Assembly: GCF_000166195.2 (NCBI RefSeq)
Contig: NZ_CM001403.1
Span: 806,001 to 870,000 of the forward strand
DNA: 64,000 bases
DNA from: Mucilaginibacter paludis DSM 18603
Lineage (GTDB): Bacteria > Bacteroidota > Bacteroidia > Sphingobacteriales > Sphingobacteriaceae
Direction of reading: 5' to 3'
How positions within the stretch are numbered: position 1 is the stretch's first letter; every line of letters starts with the position of its first letter. Below, piece after piece: positions 48,168 to 56,385 of the stretch. Below the pieces are notes generated by a model, which saw only the letters and a list, made by a program, of their open reading frames with translations, was not told the origin of the DNA and did no database searches. The translations under genes were made by a program, and so were the position numbers.

Positions 48168-48857
48168 CTATTTGCTTCGATTGATGAGCGATAGTATTTC
48201 CATCAGGTCGTCTATAATGGCATCCGGCTTGGCGGCTTGTAACTGCTCAACAGTTTGTGCTCCGGTTGTAATACCAATGCTATAGTAACAACCTGCATTT
48301 TTTCCTTCTTCAATATCGATGGCAGAATCGCCTACTTTAATAACCCGGTTGCCGTTAAGTATATTAAACTGTTTCATGGCAAGTTGTATCATATCAGGAT
48401 AAGGCCTGTTTTGAGCTACATCCGATGCGGTAATTAAAGCATCAAAATCTATTCCCGTCCGCCAGTTTAACTTATCAATAATTGTTTGCGCGGTAACCCT
48501 GTCATAGCCGGTATTCAAAATGGTAAGTACATCCATTTTTTTTAAAGCAGCAAATAGCTCGGCTGCATGGGGTTGTGGTAAAATCTCTTCTACCGCGTAT
48601 GCATTGGTGAGCTGGGTAAAAAAATTATCATAGATCTGATCAATTAAGGCTTCATCAGCCACGCTGGCTTGAGTTGCAAGTACAGCCCTTATGGCCTGCT
48701 TTTTCTCTTTACCGGCTCCCAGGGCCAAAACTTCAGTTAAACCAATATTAAAACCGGCTTCGTTAATTGCCTTGTTGAGTGTTTTGTAAACCAGGTTGTT
48801 TTCGCTTACCGTAGTTCCGGCCATATCGAATACAACCATCTTTATTTGATGTTCCAT
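48168..48857 (-). CDS. Phosphonatase-like HAD hydrolase
   Basis: This 229-residue HAD protein has the phosphonatase form of motif I, DMAGTT: nucleophile Asp11, with Ala13 replacing the usual second Asp. It also has motif II Thr116 (NTGYDR), motif III Arg151 or nearby Lys, and motif IV GDSAIDIEEG (177-186). The cap segment GAGKEKKQAI puts Lys52 41 residues after Asp11, where phosphonoacetaldehyde hydrolase has its Schiff-base Lys. It belongs to the PhnX-like clade commonly encoded next to FAD oxidoreductases of the type found just upstream. It probably splits the C-P bond of phosphonoacetaldehyde or a hydroxylated analogue. Confidence 0.85.
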   Translation of the reverse strand: MEHQIKMVVFDMAGTTVSENNLVYKTLNKAINEAGFNIGLTEVLALGAGKEKKQAIRAVLATQASVADEALIDQIYDNFFTQLTNAYAVEEILPQPHAAELFAALKKMDVLTILNTGYDRVTAQTIIDKLNWRTGIDFDALITASDVAQNRPYPDMIQLAMKQFNILNGNRVIKVGDSAIDIEEGKNAGCYYSIGITTGAQTVEQLQAAKPDAIIDDLMEILSLINRSK

Positions 48858-48879
48858 TGTTGCGTTAATCTATAAATGT

Positions 48880-48924
48880 TGTCGGTTTTAATTATGAGAG
48901 CTGTTTTATTTTATATAACCGACA
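48880..48924. promoter_or_regulatory. Inverted repeat before the phosphonatase-like gene
   Basis: TGTCGGTT (48880-48887) and AACCGACA (48917-48924) are perfect 8-bp arms 29 bp apart, in the 114-bp gap between the FAD oxidoreductase and phosphonatase-like genes. They could form an operator or an mRNA hairpin. Confidence 0.35.
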
Positions 48925-48971
48925 TCATAAAATTCAACTGTTCTAAATAAATTTATTGCCACATTAACTGG

Positions 48972-50099
48972 CTATCCAACTCTGCTGGCTATCAATTGTT
49001 CACAAAGGCCAAATGAAAGTGTCATGCCGTTACCACCAAGGCCGTTAATTACCGTTACACCCGGTTCAACATCAACTATTAATTCAGTTTCGCCATTGGT
49101 CATTTTAGGATACACACCGTGCCATGACTGATGTAAATTCCAGTTTTTTAAATTAGCGAAAGTGTGTAGATAATCTTTAATAAAACGATTGATAAACTCT
49201 TTGTCAAAAGGGTCGTGCACCAGTCCATACTCGTGAGAATCGCCAATGGTTAGCTCCCCGCCACCGTTTTGCGATACCATGACATGAATACCCCATTTTA
49301 AATACTCCGCATACTGTACCTCATAACGATTGCGCAAAGCAGGTAATGAAGCCGCCACCTGGAAGCCCGGATAGTGGATCATGGATAAGCCCCCGCAAAG
49401 CGCAGGGCCTATACGCCAGCCATCGGGTTGCGTTTCAAGCCGCATCATTTGCAGTTTGCACTTGGTAATTGCCGAAGCCCCAAATAACTCCGGATATAGC
49501 GTCTCAAAATCCTGGCCGCTGCAAACATAAATTTCGTCGGCATCCCAGGCTTGCGTACCCGAAAATACTTTAGGATATTCAATTAAACTGATAGCGGTAT
49601 TCCAGTAAAACTTAACATGATATCGTTCGGCCAGGTAAGCTGCAACCTGTGCAACTGCCACCCTCGATTCGATAATCATTTCTTCGGGGCTCCATAAAGC
49701 TCCTTTTAAACCATCAAGCTGTATTGCCGGCGATTTTTGTTCGGCTGCCGAAGGATTCAGTAACTGGCATGGCCTATATTGTTGATTACTCTCTACATAT
49801 TCCTTCATCACCTGTAGTTCATCGTCATGATAAGCTAAATGCAGCGAGCCCACTTCATCGTGCCATATCCCGGCCTCGGTACATAGCTCCTTCCAAATGC
49901 TTCGCGATAGCATCGCTCTATCGTACATGGGCCCGGTGGCCTGGCCAATGGGCCAGATCATCCCGAAGTTGCGTATAGATGCCCCAACAGCTTGTTCGTT
50001 CCGTTCAAAAATGCTTACCTGGTATCCTCGTACCGCCAACGCCCTGGCAGTAGCTAACCCTACTATACCGGCGCCAATAATAATGGCCGACTTACTCAT
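48972..50099 (-). CDS. FAD-dependent amine oxidoreductase of phosphonate loci
   Basis: This 375-residue DAO-family flavoenzyme has an N-terminal GAGIVG dinucleotide motif (9-14), FERNE at about 31-35, GASIRNFGMIWP at about 43-54 and a C-terminal NGLGGNGMTLSFG (about 350-362). These features match the FAD oxidoreductases that occur beside PhnX-like hydrolases. They oxidatively deaminate aminoethylphosphonate analogues (hydroxylated or N-methylated) to the aldehyde that the HAD enzyme cleaves. Its start overlaps the end of the transporter gene by 8 bp, which indicates translational coupling. Confidence 0.85.
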   Translation of the reverse strand: MSKSAIIIGAGIVGLATARALAVRGYQVSIFERNEQAVGASIRNFGMIWPIGQATGPMYDRAMLSRSIWKELCTEAGIWHDEVGSLHLAYHDDELQVMKEYVESNQQYRPCQLLNPSAAEQKSPAIQLDGLKGALWSPEEMIIESRVAVAQVAAYLAERYHVKFYWNTAISLIEYPKVFSGTQAWDADEIYVCSGQDFETLYPELFGASAITKCKLQMMRLETQPDGWRIGPALCGGLSMIHYPGFQVAASLPALRNRYEVQYAEYLKWGIHVMVSQNGGGELTIGDSHEYGLVHDPFDKEFINRFIKDYLHTFANLKNWNLHQSWHGVYPKMTNGETELIVDVEPGVTVINGLGGNGMTLSFGLCEQLIASRVG

Positions 50100-51423
50100 A
50101 CTGTTCTGTTTTTAATGTGACGGGCTTAGTTGCCCGGTTTCTAAAATATAATAATGAAAAAATAGCGGACAGGCCGCCTATAATACCTACCAAAAGAACA
50201 CCATCTCTAAAAAAAGCGGCCCAGCTAACTGATGGCCGCCCAAGTTCTTTAACCAACAATAAACTGATTGAGGCCAGGTAACCCATGGAGTCGGCAATGT
50301 AAATTAAGAAGCCAACATTACCTTTGCAATGAAAAGTAGCAATCATCCGTTCAAAAAATACGGCATTGTATGGCACATAGCCCAAGTAAAGCCCAAGGCC
50401 GGCCAGAGTCATCCATACCATGGGGCTTATCATCTGCATATTAAATAATAGTGTTGCACCGCATATCAACACGCACCCTAAAATGATCATGATATGAATG
50501 AGGCTGAAAGCTTGCAGGTTACGTTTAACAAGCACCAGTAAGCTCATTAACACCAATACAATAACAGAAATAATGGTATCAATTTTAGTAAAGATGGTGT
50601 TATCGTGTATCCCTAAGGCCGACCAGATTTCTACCTCAAAATTATCGCGTACATCTCGCATCACGGTAAGTAATACATAAATTACGATGGTTAGTAATAT
50701 ACCGGGCCAAAAGCGGGATAAAAAATCTAAACGTTCAGCTGCATTCATGGGTGCTCTTTTGGTACGCAAACTAATGTCTTCGGCAGTAGGCGGAGGCATC
50801 AGCTCAAGGCAGCCAACAAATAGTACTAAAGGGATTACGAATAAAGCGCCCGTTAAAAATGGCATCCAATAGGCGTTAATTGCCCAGCTGCTAATTAATG
50901 TACGCCCAATGGTTTTGATTAAGCCAGACGCAAAAATTAAACTGATTGATAGCACCGCTGCCATAAACTCGGTGGATTTGCGGCCCTCAAGATAACTAAA
51001 AACGATCCCCCATATCATGCCGAGAGGGAAACCGTTTAAAAACAGGCAAATAATATTATAGGGCGCAGGTATAAGCGCAAATAGCAACAAGGCAAGCCAG
51101 CTTGCGCCGATCAGTAAAAAAATACTTGGCGCGCGGCGGTCATCCTTAAGTTCTGAAATGAAGCGAATACCATAAAACTTACTTAACGTATAACCCAAAA
51201 CCTGGGCTATAACTAACCATACTTTGTAATCTACATGCAAATATTGTTGACCGGGAAATGTAGCTGAAGCGAATGCCTTACGAAAAGCATACATTGCTGT
51301 ATAAGTTCCAAAGGCAGCTATAGCAGCCAACACCGATATTACTCCGTAAGGTAATTTAGCTACCTCAATCCGCAAACGCTGTATAATTTTACTGTCTGTG
51401 TTTATTTGAAGATCCCTATTCAT
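50092..51423 (-). CDS. DUF5690-family MFS-like membrane transporter
   Basis: This 443-residue protein has about twelve predicted membrane helices. It begins with a helix at about 25-50 and has a central cytoplasmic loop around residues 215-240 (TAEDISLRTKRAPMNAAERL). The segment FGTYTAMYAFRKAF is typical of the DUF5690 group. It is the first gene of the operon with the FAD oxidoreductase and phosphonatase-like hydrolase, so it most likely carries the aminophosphonate across the inner membrane. The shared 33-bp element lies 62 bp upstream of the start. Confidence 0.88.
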   Translation of the reverse strand: MNRDLQINTDSKIIQRLRIEVAKLPYGVISVLAAIAAFGTYTAMYAFRKAFASATFPGQQYLHVDYKVWLVIAQVLGYTLSKFYGIRFISELKDDRRAPSIFLLIGASWLALLLFALIPAPYNIICLFLNGFPLGMIWGIVFSYLEGRKSTEFMAAVLSISLIFASGLIKTIGRTLISSWAINAYWMPFLTGALFVIPLVLFVGCLELMPPPTAEDISLRTKRAPMNAAERLDFLSRFWPGILLTIVIYVLLTVMRDVRDNFEVEIWSALGIHDNTIFTKIDTIISVIVLVLMSLLVLVKRNLQAFSLIHIMIILGCVLICGATLLFNMQMISPMVWMTLAGLGLYLGYVPYNAVFFERMIATFHCKGNVGFLIYIADSMGYLASISLLLVKELGRPSVSWAAFFRDGVLLVGIIGGLSAIFSLLYFRNRATKPVTLKTEQYE

Positions 51424-51828
51424 ATTTCCAGTAAAGGCGCATAATATCTAAAAATCAGAAAACCTGTAACTCGATCAATTACTAAGCAATACTATACTTT
51501 GTTTATTAATACTAAACTAAATTAATGTTAAATGTAATGTTTGATGCGGGTGTAATTTGCTTACTCATAACCCTGCCGTAAGAAGTAGTTCCATAAAACT
51601 GCGATAAGTAACAGGTTTAGTAGTATATAACTATTTAAGGTTATAGCAGGCAAAATGAGTTTAGCGCTTTTTTTATAAACAAGTAAAAAGTTTTTTCCAT
51701 ACTGTACACACGGCTTGCTGATAAAAAAACTAAGCTTGTGCATATTAATTCAAATAGCTATTAATTATTATAATACAATTATTAATTTTACGCTAAACCT
51801 AAATTTTTTCATATCCTATACGCTTTTA
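51424..51828. other. Non-coding gap of about 400 bp
   Basis: This AT-rich spacer separates the phosphonate locus from the next cluster. It holds the 33-bp operator copy at 51485-51517. A 60-codon minus-strand frame at 51561-51743 has one hydrophobic stretch but no homology I recognise, and I do not call it a gene. The rest shows nothing further. Confidence 0.6.
51485..51517 (-). promoter_or_regulatory. Putative operator of the phosphonate locus, copy 2
   Basis: It matches 46634-46666 at 31 of 33 bp. The two 9-bp units, ATACTATAC and ATACTAAAC, are again exactly 20 bp apart around TTTGTTTA. It ends 62 bp before the start of the transporter gene, in the same orientation relative to the gene as copy 1. 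Confidence 0.7.
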
Positions 51829-52059
51829 ATGAGTACCTATATCTTAGGGACCGGACCATCACATGATGGTTCCGCCTGCATTTTAAAAAATGGTGAAATA
51901 ATTGTTGCCATTGAAAAAGAACGCCTGAAACGAATTAAGCACGACGGTGCTAACAGCTATGCAACCGCAACCAAGCTTAATACCAAAAGCTTCCCCGAAA
52001 TGATTAGCTGGACCTGCCAGATAAACATGTATGAACAAAGCGTTAACAATCATGAATAA
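51829..52059 (+). pseudogene. N-terminal stub of a carbamoyltransferase (NodU/CmcH type)
   Basis: The 76-residue product starts MSTYILGTGPSHDGSACILK and continues GEIIVAIEKERLKRIKHDGA. This is the beginning of NodU-family O-carbamoyltransferases, which are normally about 550-600 residues. After roughly residue 45 the similarity stops and the frame ends at 52059. I could not find the continuation in either other plus-strand frame, so an internal deletion is more likely than a simple frameshift. The stop overlaps the first codons of the next gene. Confidence 0.6.
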
Positions 52060-53080
52060 TACAACCGAATTGCCGGATATAGCACCATCTGCAGAAACAG
52101 GCGGGCTGGGGATTATGCATCTGAAAAGATTTTGGAACAAGGCCCAGTTGAAAAAACAGAATTTGTTAAGTGCCAATGCCTATCATCAGGAATGGCAGAC
52201 AGATAAAACACTGCTATCGGCCCTTGGAATTGGCCTTGAACAATGCATCATCTACATGTACAACTCTGCCCCTACTTTTGAACAGTTAGAAAAATGGATA
52301 GTAGATACTGCCGGAGTACCATCTGCCGAAACTATAAAGCGTTTTAACAATACGATTCATCCCCCCGCTAATGATAGCGGCACAGGGCAAACACCAACGA
52401 TAATAGCTGCAGCACAGCTGGATTTCTGGGATAAAAACGGCTACATTATTATTAAAAATGCCGTACCGCGGCAAGATTGCGATGCCACCATCGAGGTTAT
52501 CTGCAACCATATCGGTGTTGAACGTGATAACCCTCACACCTGGTACAAACCGCATCCCGCAAAGCAGGGCATTATGGTGCAACTTTTCCAGCACCCTTTG
52601 CTGGAGAAGAACCGAAGGTCGGCCAAAATAAGGATGGCCTTTGAGCAGCTTTGGCAGCGCACAGATATTTGGCTAAATACCGACCGCACAGGCTTTAACC
52701 CACCGGAAACAGATACCTGGAAATTTCCGGGTCCGGATTTGCACTGGGATTGCGCTTTAACTTTACCCATACCGTTTGGATTACAGGGCATCTTGTATCT
52801 TGCCGATACCGCAGCTAACCAGGGAGCGTTTACGCTTGTACCCAGATTTCAACATCAAATTAAAAACTGGCTGGATGGCCTTGCGCCGGGCACCGATCCT
52901 TCCCGGCAGAATCTTCACGCTTTAGGGAGCATCCCGATTACCGCCTCAGCAGGTGACTTTATTATCTGGCACCATGCGCTTCCGCACGGCAGCAGCCCTA
53001 ATACATCTGATGTACCCAGGTTTGTTCAATACATTAAGTACGAACCAGCCAACGCGCCCGAATCATATCCTGCAAAATAA
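52031..53080 (+). CDS. Phytanoyl-CoA dioxygenase (PhyH) family enzyme with N-terminal extension
   Basis: This 349-residue protein has a PhyH-type Fe(II)/2-oxoglutarate fold at about 125-345: LDFWDKNGYIIIKNAV opens the domain, HWD (in DLHWDCALTL) gives the first two iron ligands, HALPHGSSPN holds the distal His, and PRFVQYI the 2-oxoglutarate Arg. Residues about 28-100 form an extra helical region of unknown role. ATG 52052 is an alternative start that would overlap the upstream stop by 8 bp. The substrate is unknown; a hydroxylation step in a small natural product is plausible. PhnY, the partner of PhnZ, is also a PhyH-family protein, but nothing specific supports that here. Confidence 0.82.
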   Translation: MNKALTIMNNTTELPDIAPSAETGGLGIMHLKRFWNKAQLKKQNLLSANAYHQEWQTDKTLLSALGIGLEQCIIYMYNSAPTFEQLEKWIVDTAGVPSAETIKRFNNTIHPPANDSGTGQTPTIIAAAQLDFWDKNGYIIIKNAVPRQDCDATIEVICNHIGVERDNPHTWYKPHPAKQGIMVQLFQHPLLEKNRRSAKIRMAFEQLWQRTDIWLNTDRTGFNPPETDTWKFPGPDLHWDCALTLPIPFGLQGILYLADTAANQGAFTLVPRFQHQIKNWLDGLAPGTDPSRQNLHALGSIPITASAGDFIIWHHALPHGSSPNTSDVPRFVQYIKYEPANAPESYPAK

Positions 53081-53105
53081 CCTATCAACTTATCACACAT
53101 ACCAC

Positions 53106-54068
53106 ATGAAATCTATTGAAAATATTGACAGTGCCATCCAAACGCTGCTTTTTAGTGAAAACTATAAAGATCTATACGAGGCTGTCCATCTCTTGCACAA
53201 CCAATATTCGGCTATTACCCGCATCTACGCCAACAGTATTACAGATCAGGATATCTTTCTCGAATCAGGCAAAGCAATTTCCCCTCAAAAGGCAGCTCAT
53301 TGTTTATTGGATATTGAGCGCACCAGGAAATTTATTAAAGGTATATACCAAGCCATATTGCAGTTACAACATCATTACCCATCTACCAGAATCAATATAC
53401 TTTATGCAGGCACAGGGCCGTACGCAACATTAGTAACACCCCTAACAAGCCTATTTACGGCAGAGCAAATTTCATTGTTTATGCTCGATATTAATGAAGT
53501 ATCGCTTAATGCCGTATCCAAGCTATATAAGGAGTTCGAAATAGATTATTATGTTCAAAAATATATTCATGCTGATGCCTCCACTTATCTTTTAGACCCG
53601 GAAGATCATATCCACCTGATTATTACGGAAACAATGCAAAACGCGTTACGCAAAGAACCACAGGTGGCCATTATGAACAACCTGATACCCCAACTGCCAG
53701 ACAAGGGAATTTTTATTCCGCAAGAAATTTCCGTTAACGCCATGTTGCTCAATATGGCCCAAGAGCAGGCATCGTTTCTTGAAGGCGGCCAAAAATCACA
53801 GCGTAAATTGATTGGCAATATTTATACAGTCGGGCAATACGTTAATCAAAACCATCCCGTAACACTGCCGGTACCTTCCGTTGAAAGCCATAAAACTTTA
53901 GCCCTGTTAACCGATATAACGGTATATGGGGATCATAAACTTGACGCTTACCAAAGCGGCCTTACTTTACCTTATCATTTAGCCTTGTTAGACGATACAA
54001 CTACAGCGGTTTCTTTTGAATATATCTTAAACAGCAATCCGCATTTTAAATTTCAATTATTCAGTTAG
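53106..54068 (+). CDS. SAM-dependent methyltransferase-like protein
   Basis: This 320-residue protein has a Rossmann core beginning at about residue 97, where INILYAGTGPYATLV is motif I (SAM-binding glycine loop). FMLDINEVSLNAV follows as motif II, with acidic Asp, and HLIITETMQNAL as motif IV. Residues 1-95 are helical. I chose ATG 53106; the longer frame reaches back into the PhyH gene. It starts 25 bp after that gene and is probably cotranscribed. The methyl acceptor is unknown. Confidence 0.75.
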   Translation: MKSIENIDSAIQTLLFSENYKDLYEAVHLLHNQYSAITRIYANSITDQDIFLESGKAISPQKAAHCLLDIERTRKFIKGIYQAILQLQHHYPSTRINILYAGTGPYATLVTPLTSLFTAEQISLFMLDINEVSLNAVSKLYKEFEIDYYVQKYIHADASTYLLDPEDHIHLIITETMQNALRKEPQVAIMNNLIPQLPDKGIFIPQEISVNAMLLNMAQEQASFLEGGQKSQRKLIGNIYTVGQYVNQNHPVTLPVPSVESHKTLALLTDITVYGDHKLDAYQSGLTLPYHLALLDDTTTAVSFEYILNSNPHFKFQLFS

Positions 54069-54279
54069 CCAAATACTTACAGTCAAATCAGCCTCCAAAG
54101 CAATTTAAACCTGATCAAAAAAAATATTTTTTAATTATACTTATTACTTTATTTTTTTTATAAATTAGATTAACCTAAAAATCCAATAATATGCCTAAGT
54201 AAAAAGTAGCCTGGTTCAATACCGGGCCAGCTTATTACCAAAAGCAAATTATAAACCTTTAACCAATTACCTTATTACT

Positions 54280-56370
54280 ATGAAACTTCATGCCACCAAG
54301 GCTGATCTTGTTGATCGCCATTCGTCAAACCTCGAGACGGACAAAGCGGCTCTTGCAGCGCTCATTCAAACTGCAGTAAATGTTGAACTTTTTACCATCC
54401 CCCTGTACATGACCTCGTTGTATTCGATCCAGGGCATGCACCAGATTACCGGCAACAACAACCTTTACCAGGGCCGCAAATGGCCGGGAATGGCACCCAC
54501 CTACAAGCCGGGTAATAACAACCTGGGTAACATTAAGGAAAACGAGGTTGCCTTTAATACCATATTCAGCGTATTTATTGAAGAAATGCTTCACCTGCAG
54601 TTAGCTTCAAACCTGGCCAATGCATTAGGTGTTACGCCTGTTTTTACGCAAATGTCGCCTGCGCCCGGTTATGCATGGACTGTTTATGACAAAGATAGCA
54701 CCGTTATACCCGGCATTATTGATTTTAAAGACTGCAAACCGGTTTGGCCTGAACCCCAAAGTGGCAAAGCTCCCGTTTATTACAAAGACATCCGGGTAAA
54801 ATTAGACGAACTAAACCAATTACAAAACGAACTATTTTTAGCTATTGAAGCGCCCGAAGAAGATGCTATAGGCCGTATTGAACCAGCGTATCATGCTAAG
54901 TACATCCATACTGCGCCGTTAAAAAACTGGCAAATTGGCGAACAGCTTCCTATGCTGGGAAGCATCGGGTTGATGTATCAGCTGATATGGGATTACCTCA
55001 ACATCACCTACCACGATAATACCACACTTTTTGAAAAAGTTTATTCGCCCGGTGCGTTACAACAGGATGTTTTTAACGCTTCATCTCCCGGCCATCCCTA
55101 CCGCGAATACCAGGGTTTTGAAACCACCATTGAGGGCTGGGTTCCGGAAAAAGCCAAAGAGGTGGTGTTTAAACTGATCAGCGCCATTACCGACCAGGGT
55201 GAGGGCAGCGGGATTAAAAAAAGTATAGCCAAAGAAGCATTCGGCTTGCAGGCCGTTAAGCCCGACTATCAGGCATCTGACCTGGCTTTGGAAACTGATT
55301 ATCCATCATACACCGATGCAGGCAAACCAGCACCATCGACAGATGCTTATGCCCGCTCTCATAATGATAAAAAAGACCACTATGAGAGATTCATCGAAAT
55401 CAGGACAGACCTGGAATCAAATAAAATAATTACCTGGCCAACCTGGCATAAAACAGGCGGTGGCAAATGGAAAGCCGAAGATTTGAAAACGGTCGACTAC
55501 GATCAAAACACCTACCCGCTGCCCAAAGCAGAAGATATTGCCGGGGCTTTAAACAGGCTGAATGACCCGAACGGCAACGGCGACTCGAACGATACCAAAC
55601 GACTGGAAAACTATAAGCAATTTTGCGAGATTGCCACCGGAGCAATTGCGGGCATAACTTCCGTACTGGACAGTTACTGGCAAAACAGCAGCGTTGGTTT
55701 TCCTTTCCCTTCCATGAGTGGTTCTGGCGACAGGCTGATGATGTGCTGGGCCGTATTTGGGCAAGTGCCTGATCTGTCAGTACCGGTACAACAAAAACAA
55801 AACAACGCGCTGTACCACGCCTGCCAAGGCATTGATTACGGCGACAGCCCGGGCAACAGCTGTGCTTCTGCCGAAATTTATCATAACTGCAGGGGCTCTA
55901 ACTCGTGCAAGGGCGAAGGCGGCTGCGGATTTGTACAGCAGGTGGGGCAGTCCAAATCATGTGGGGCAAGCGTACCCAAATTAAAAGCTGCCGAGCCATT
56001 ATGCGGCGGGCCAAAACCGCCACAGCCTGTGTACAGCGCTCCTGGCGATAATCTTTGCGGAAGTTTCGGCGGCTGCGCTGTACCAATATCGGCTTCGCAG
56101 ATTTACCCGGTTATCAGCACTGATAATGGCAAAACCATAACTACGGGCACCATGGAGCTTAACGATTTTGTTAAACAAGCAGATGGCTCGTATAAAACGG
56201 TACAACTGCCCGATGGAAAAAACAAAATAGGATTTAAAACCGGCGACCTGGTGCATGATATCGCCTGGAACGCCTATGTTGCCGTACTGGCCAACCGTAA
56301 CCCTGCACAGCCAGTGCCCCCAAAACCGGTAACAAGCGATCTGCGTATGGCTTTTCCTCCTTCAACCTGA
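54280..56370 (+). CDS. Ferritin-like (VioB/RebD N-terminal type) protein with cysteine-rich C-terminal tail; candidate MNIO substrate
   Basis: This 696-residue protein has no signal peptide. Residues about 18-300 form a ferritin-like domain: Glu36 (NVELFTIPLYM), Glu101-Glu102 and His105 (FIEEMLHLQLASNL) fit the di-iron helices of the VioB-type family. A helical region (about 440-500) ends with MMCWAVFGQVPDL. The tail then carries ten Cys at 489, 515, 528, 537, 543, 549, 561, 575, 593 and 599, including NCRGSNSCKGEGGCG and CGSFGGC (C-x5-C units with glycine). The next two genes encode an MNIO enzyme and its partner, which modify cysteines of ribosomal peptides. I infer that this protein is the modified substrate, or an enzyme carrying its own substrate tail. 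Confidence 0.8.
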   Translation: MKLHATKADLVDRHSSNLETDKAALAALIQTAVNVELFTIPLYMTSLYSIQGMHQITGNNNLYQGRKWPGMAPTYKPGNNNLGNIKENEVAFNTIFSVFIEEMLHLQLASNLANALGVTPVFTQMSPAPGYAWTVYDKDSTVIPGIIDFKDCKPVWPEPQSGKAPVYYKDIRVKLDELNQLQNELFLAIEAPEEDAIGRIEPAYHAKYIHTAPLKNWQIGEQLPMLGSIGLMYQLIWDYLNITYHDNTTLFEKVYSPGALQQDVFNASSPGHPYREYQGFETTIEGWVPEKAKEVVFKLISAITDQGEGSGIKKSIAKEAFGLQAVKPDYQASDLALETDYPSYTDAGKPAPSTDAYARSHNDKKDHYERFIEIRTDLESNKIITWPTWHKTGGGKWKAEDLKTVDYDQNTYPLPKAEDIAGALNRLNDPNGNGDSNDTKRLENYKQFCEIATGAIAGITSVLDSYWQNSSVGFPFPSMSGSGDRLMMCWAVFGQVPDLSVPVQQKQNNALYHACQGIDYGDSPGNSCASAEIYHNCRGSNSCKGEGGCGFVQQVGQSKSCGASVPKLKAAEPLCGGPKPPQPVYSAPGDNLCGSFGGCAVPISASQIYPVISTDNGKTITTGTMELNDFVKQADGSYKTVQLPDGKNKIGFKTGDLVHDIAWNAYVAVLANRNPAQPVPPKPVTSDLRMAFPPST

Positions 56371-56385
56371 TCAATTTAAACTGAG

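Noticed and set aside
51561..51743. Small membrane-like frame on the minus strand
   Set aside because: One hydrophobic segment in AT-rich DNA is expected by chance; nothing else supports it.
54280..56370. Reading the ferritin-like gene as part of a violacein or bisindole pathway
   Set aside because: Only the VioB-type N-terminal fold is shared. There are no tryptophan oxidase or other bisindole genes nearby, and the Cys-rich tail is foreign to that pathway.
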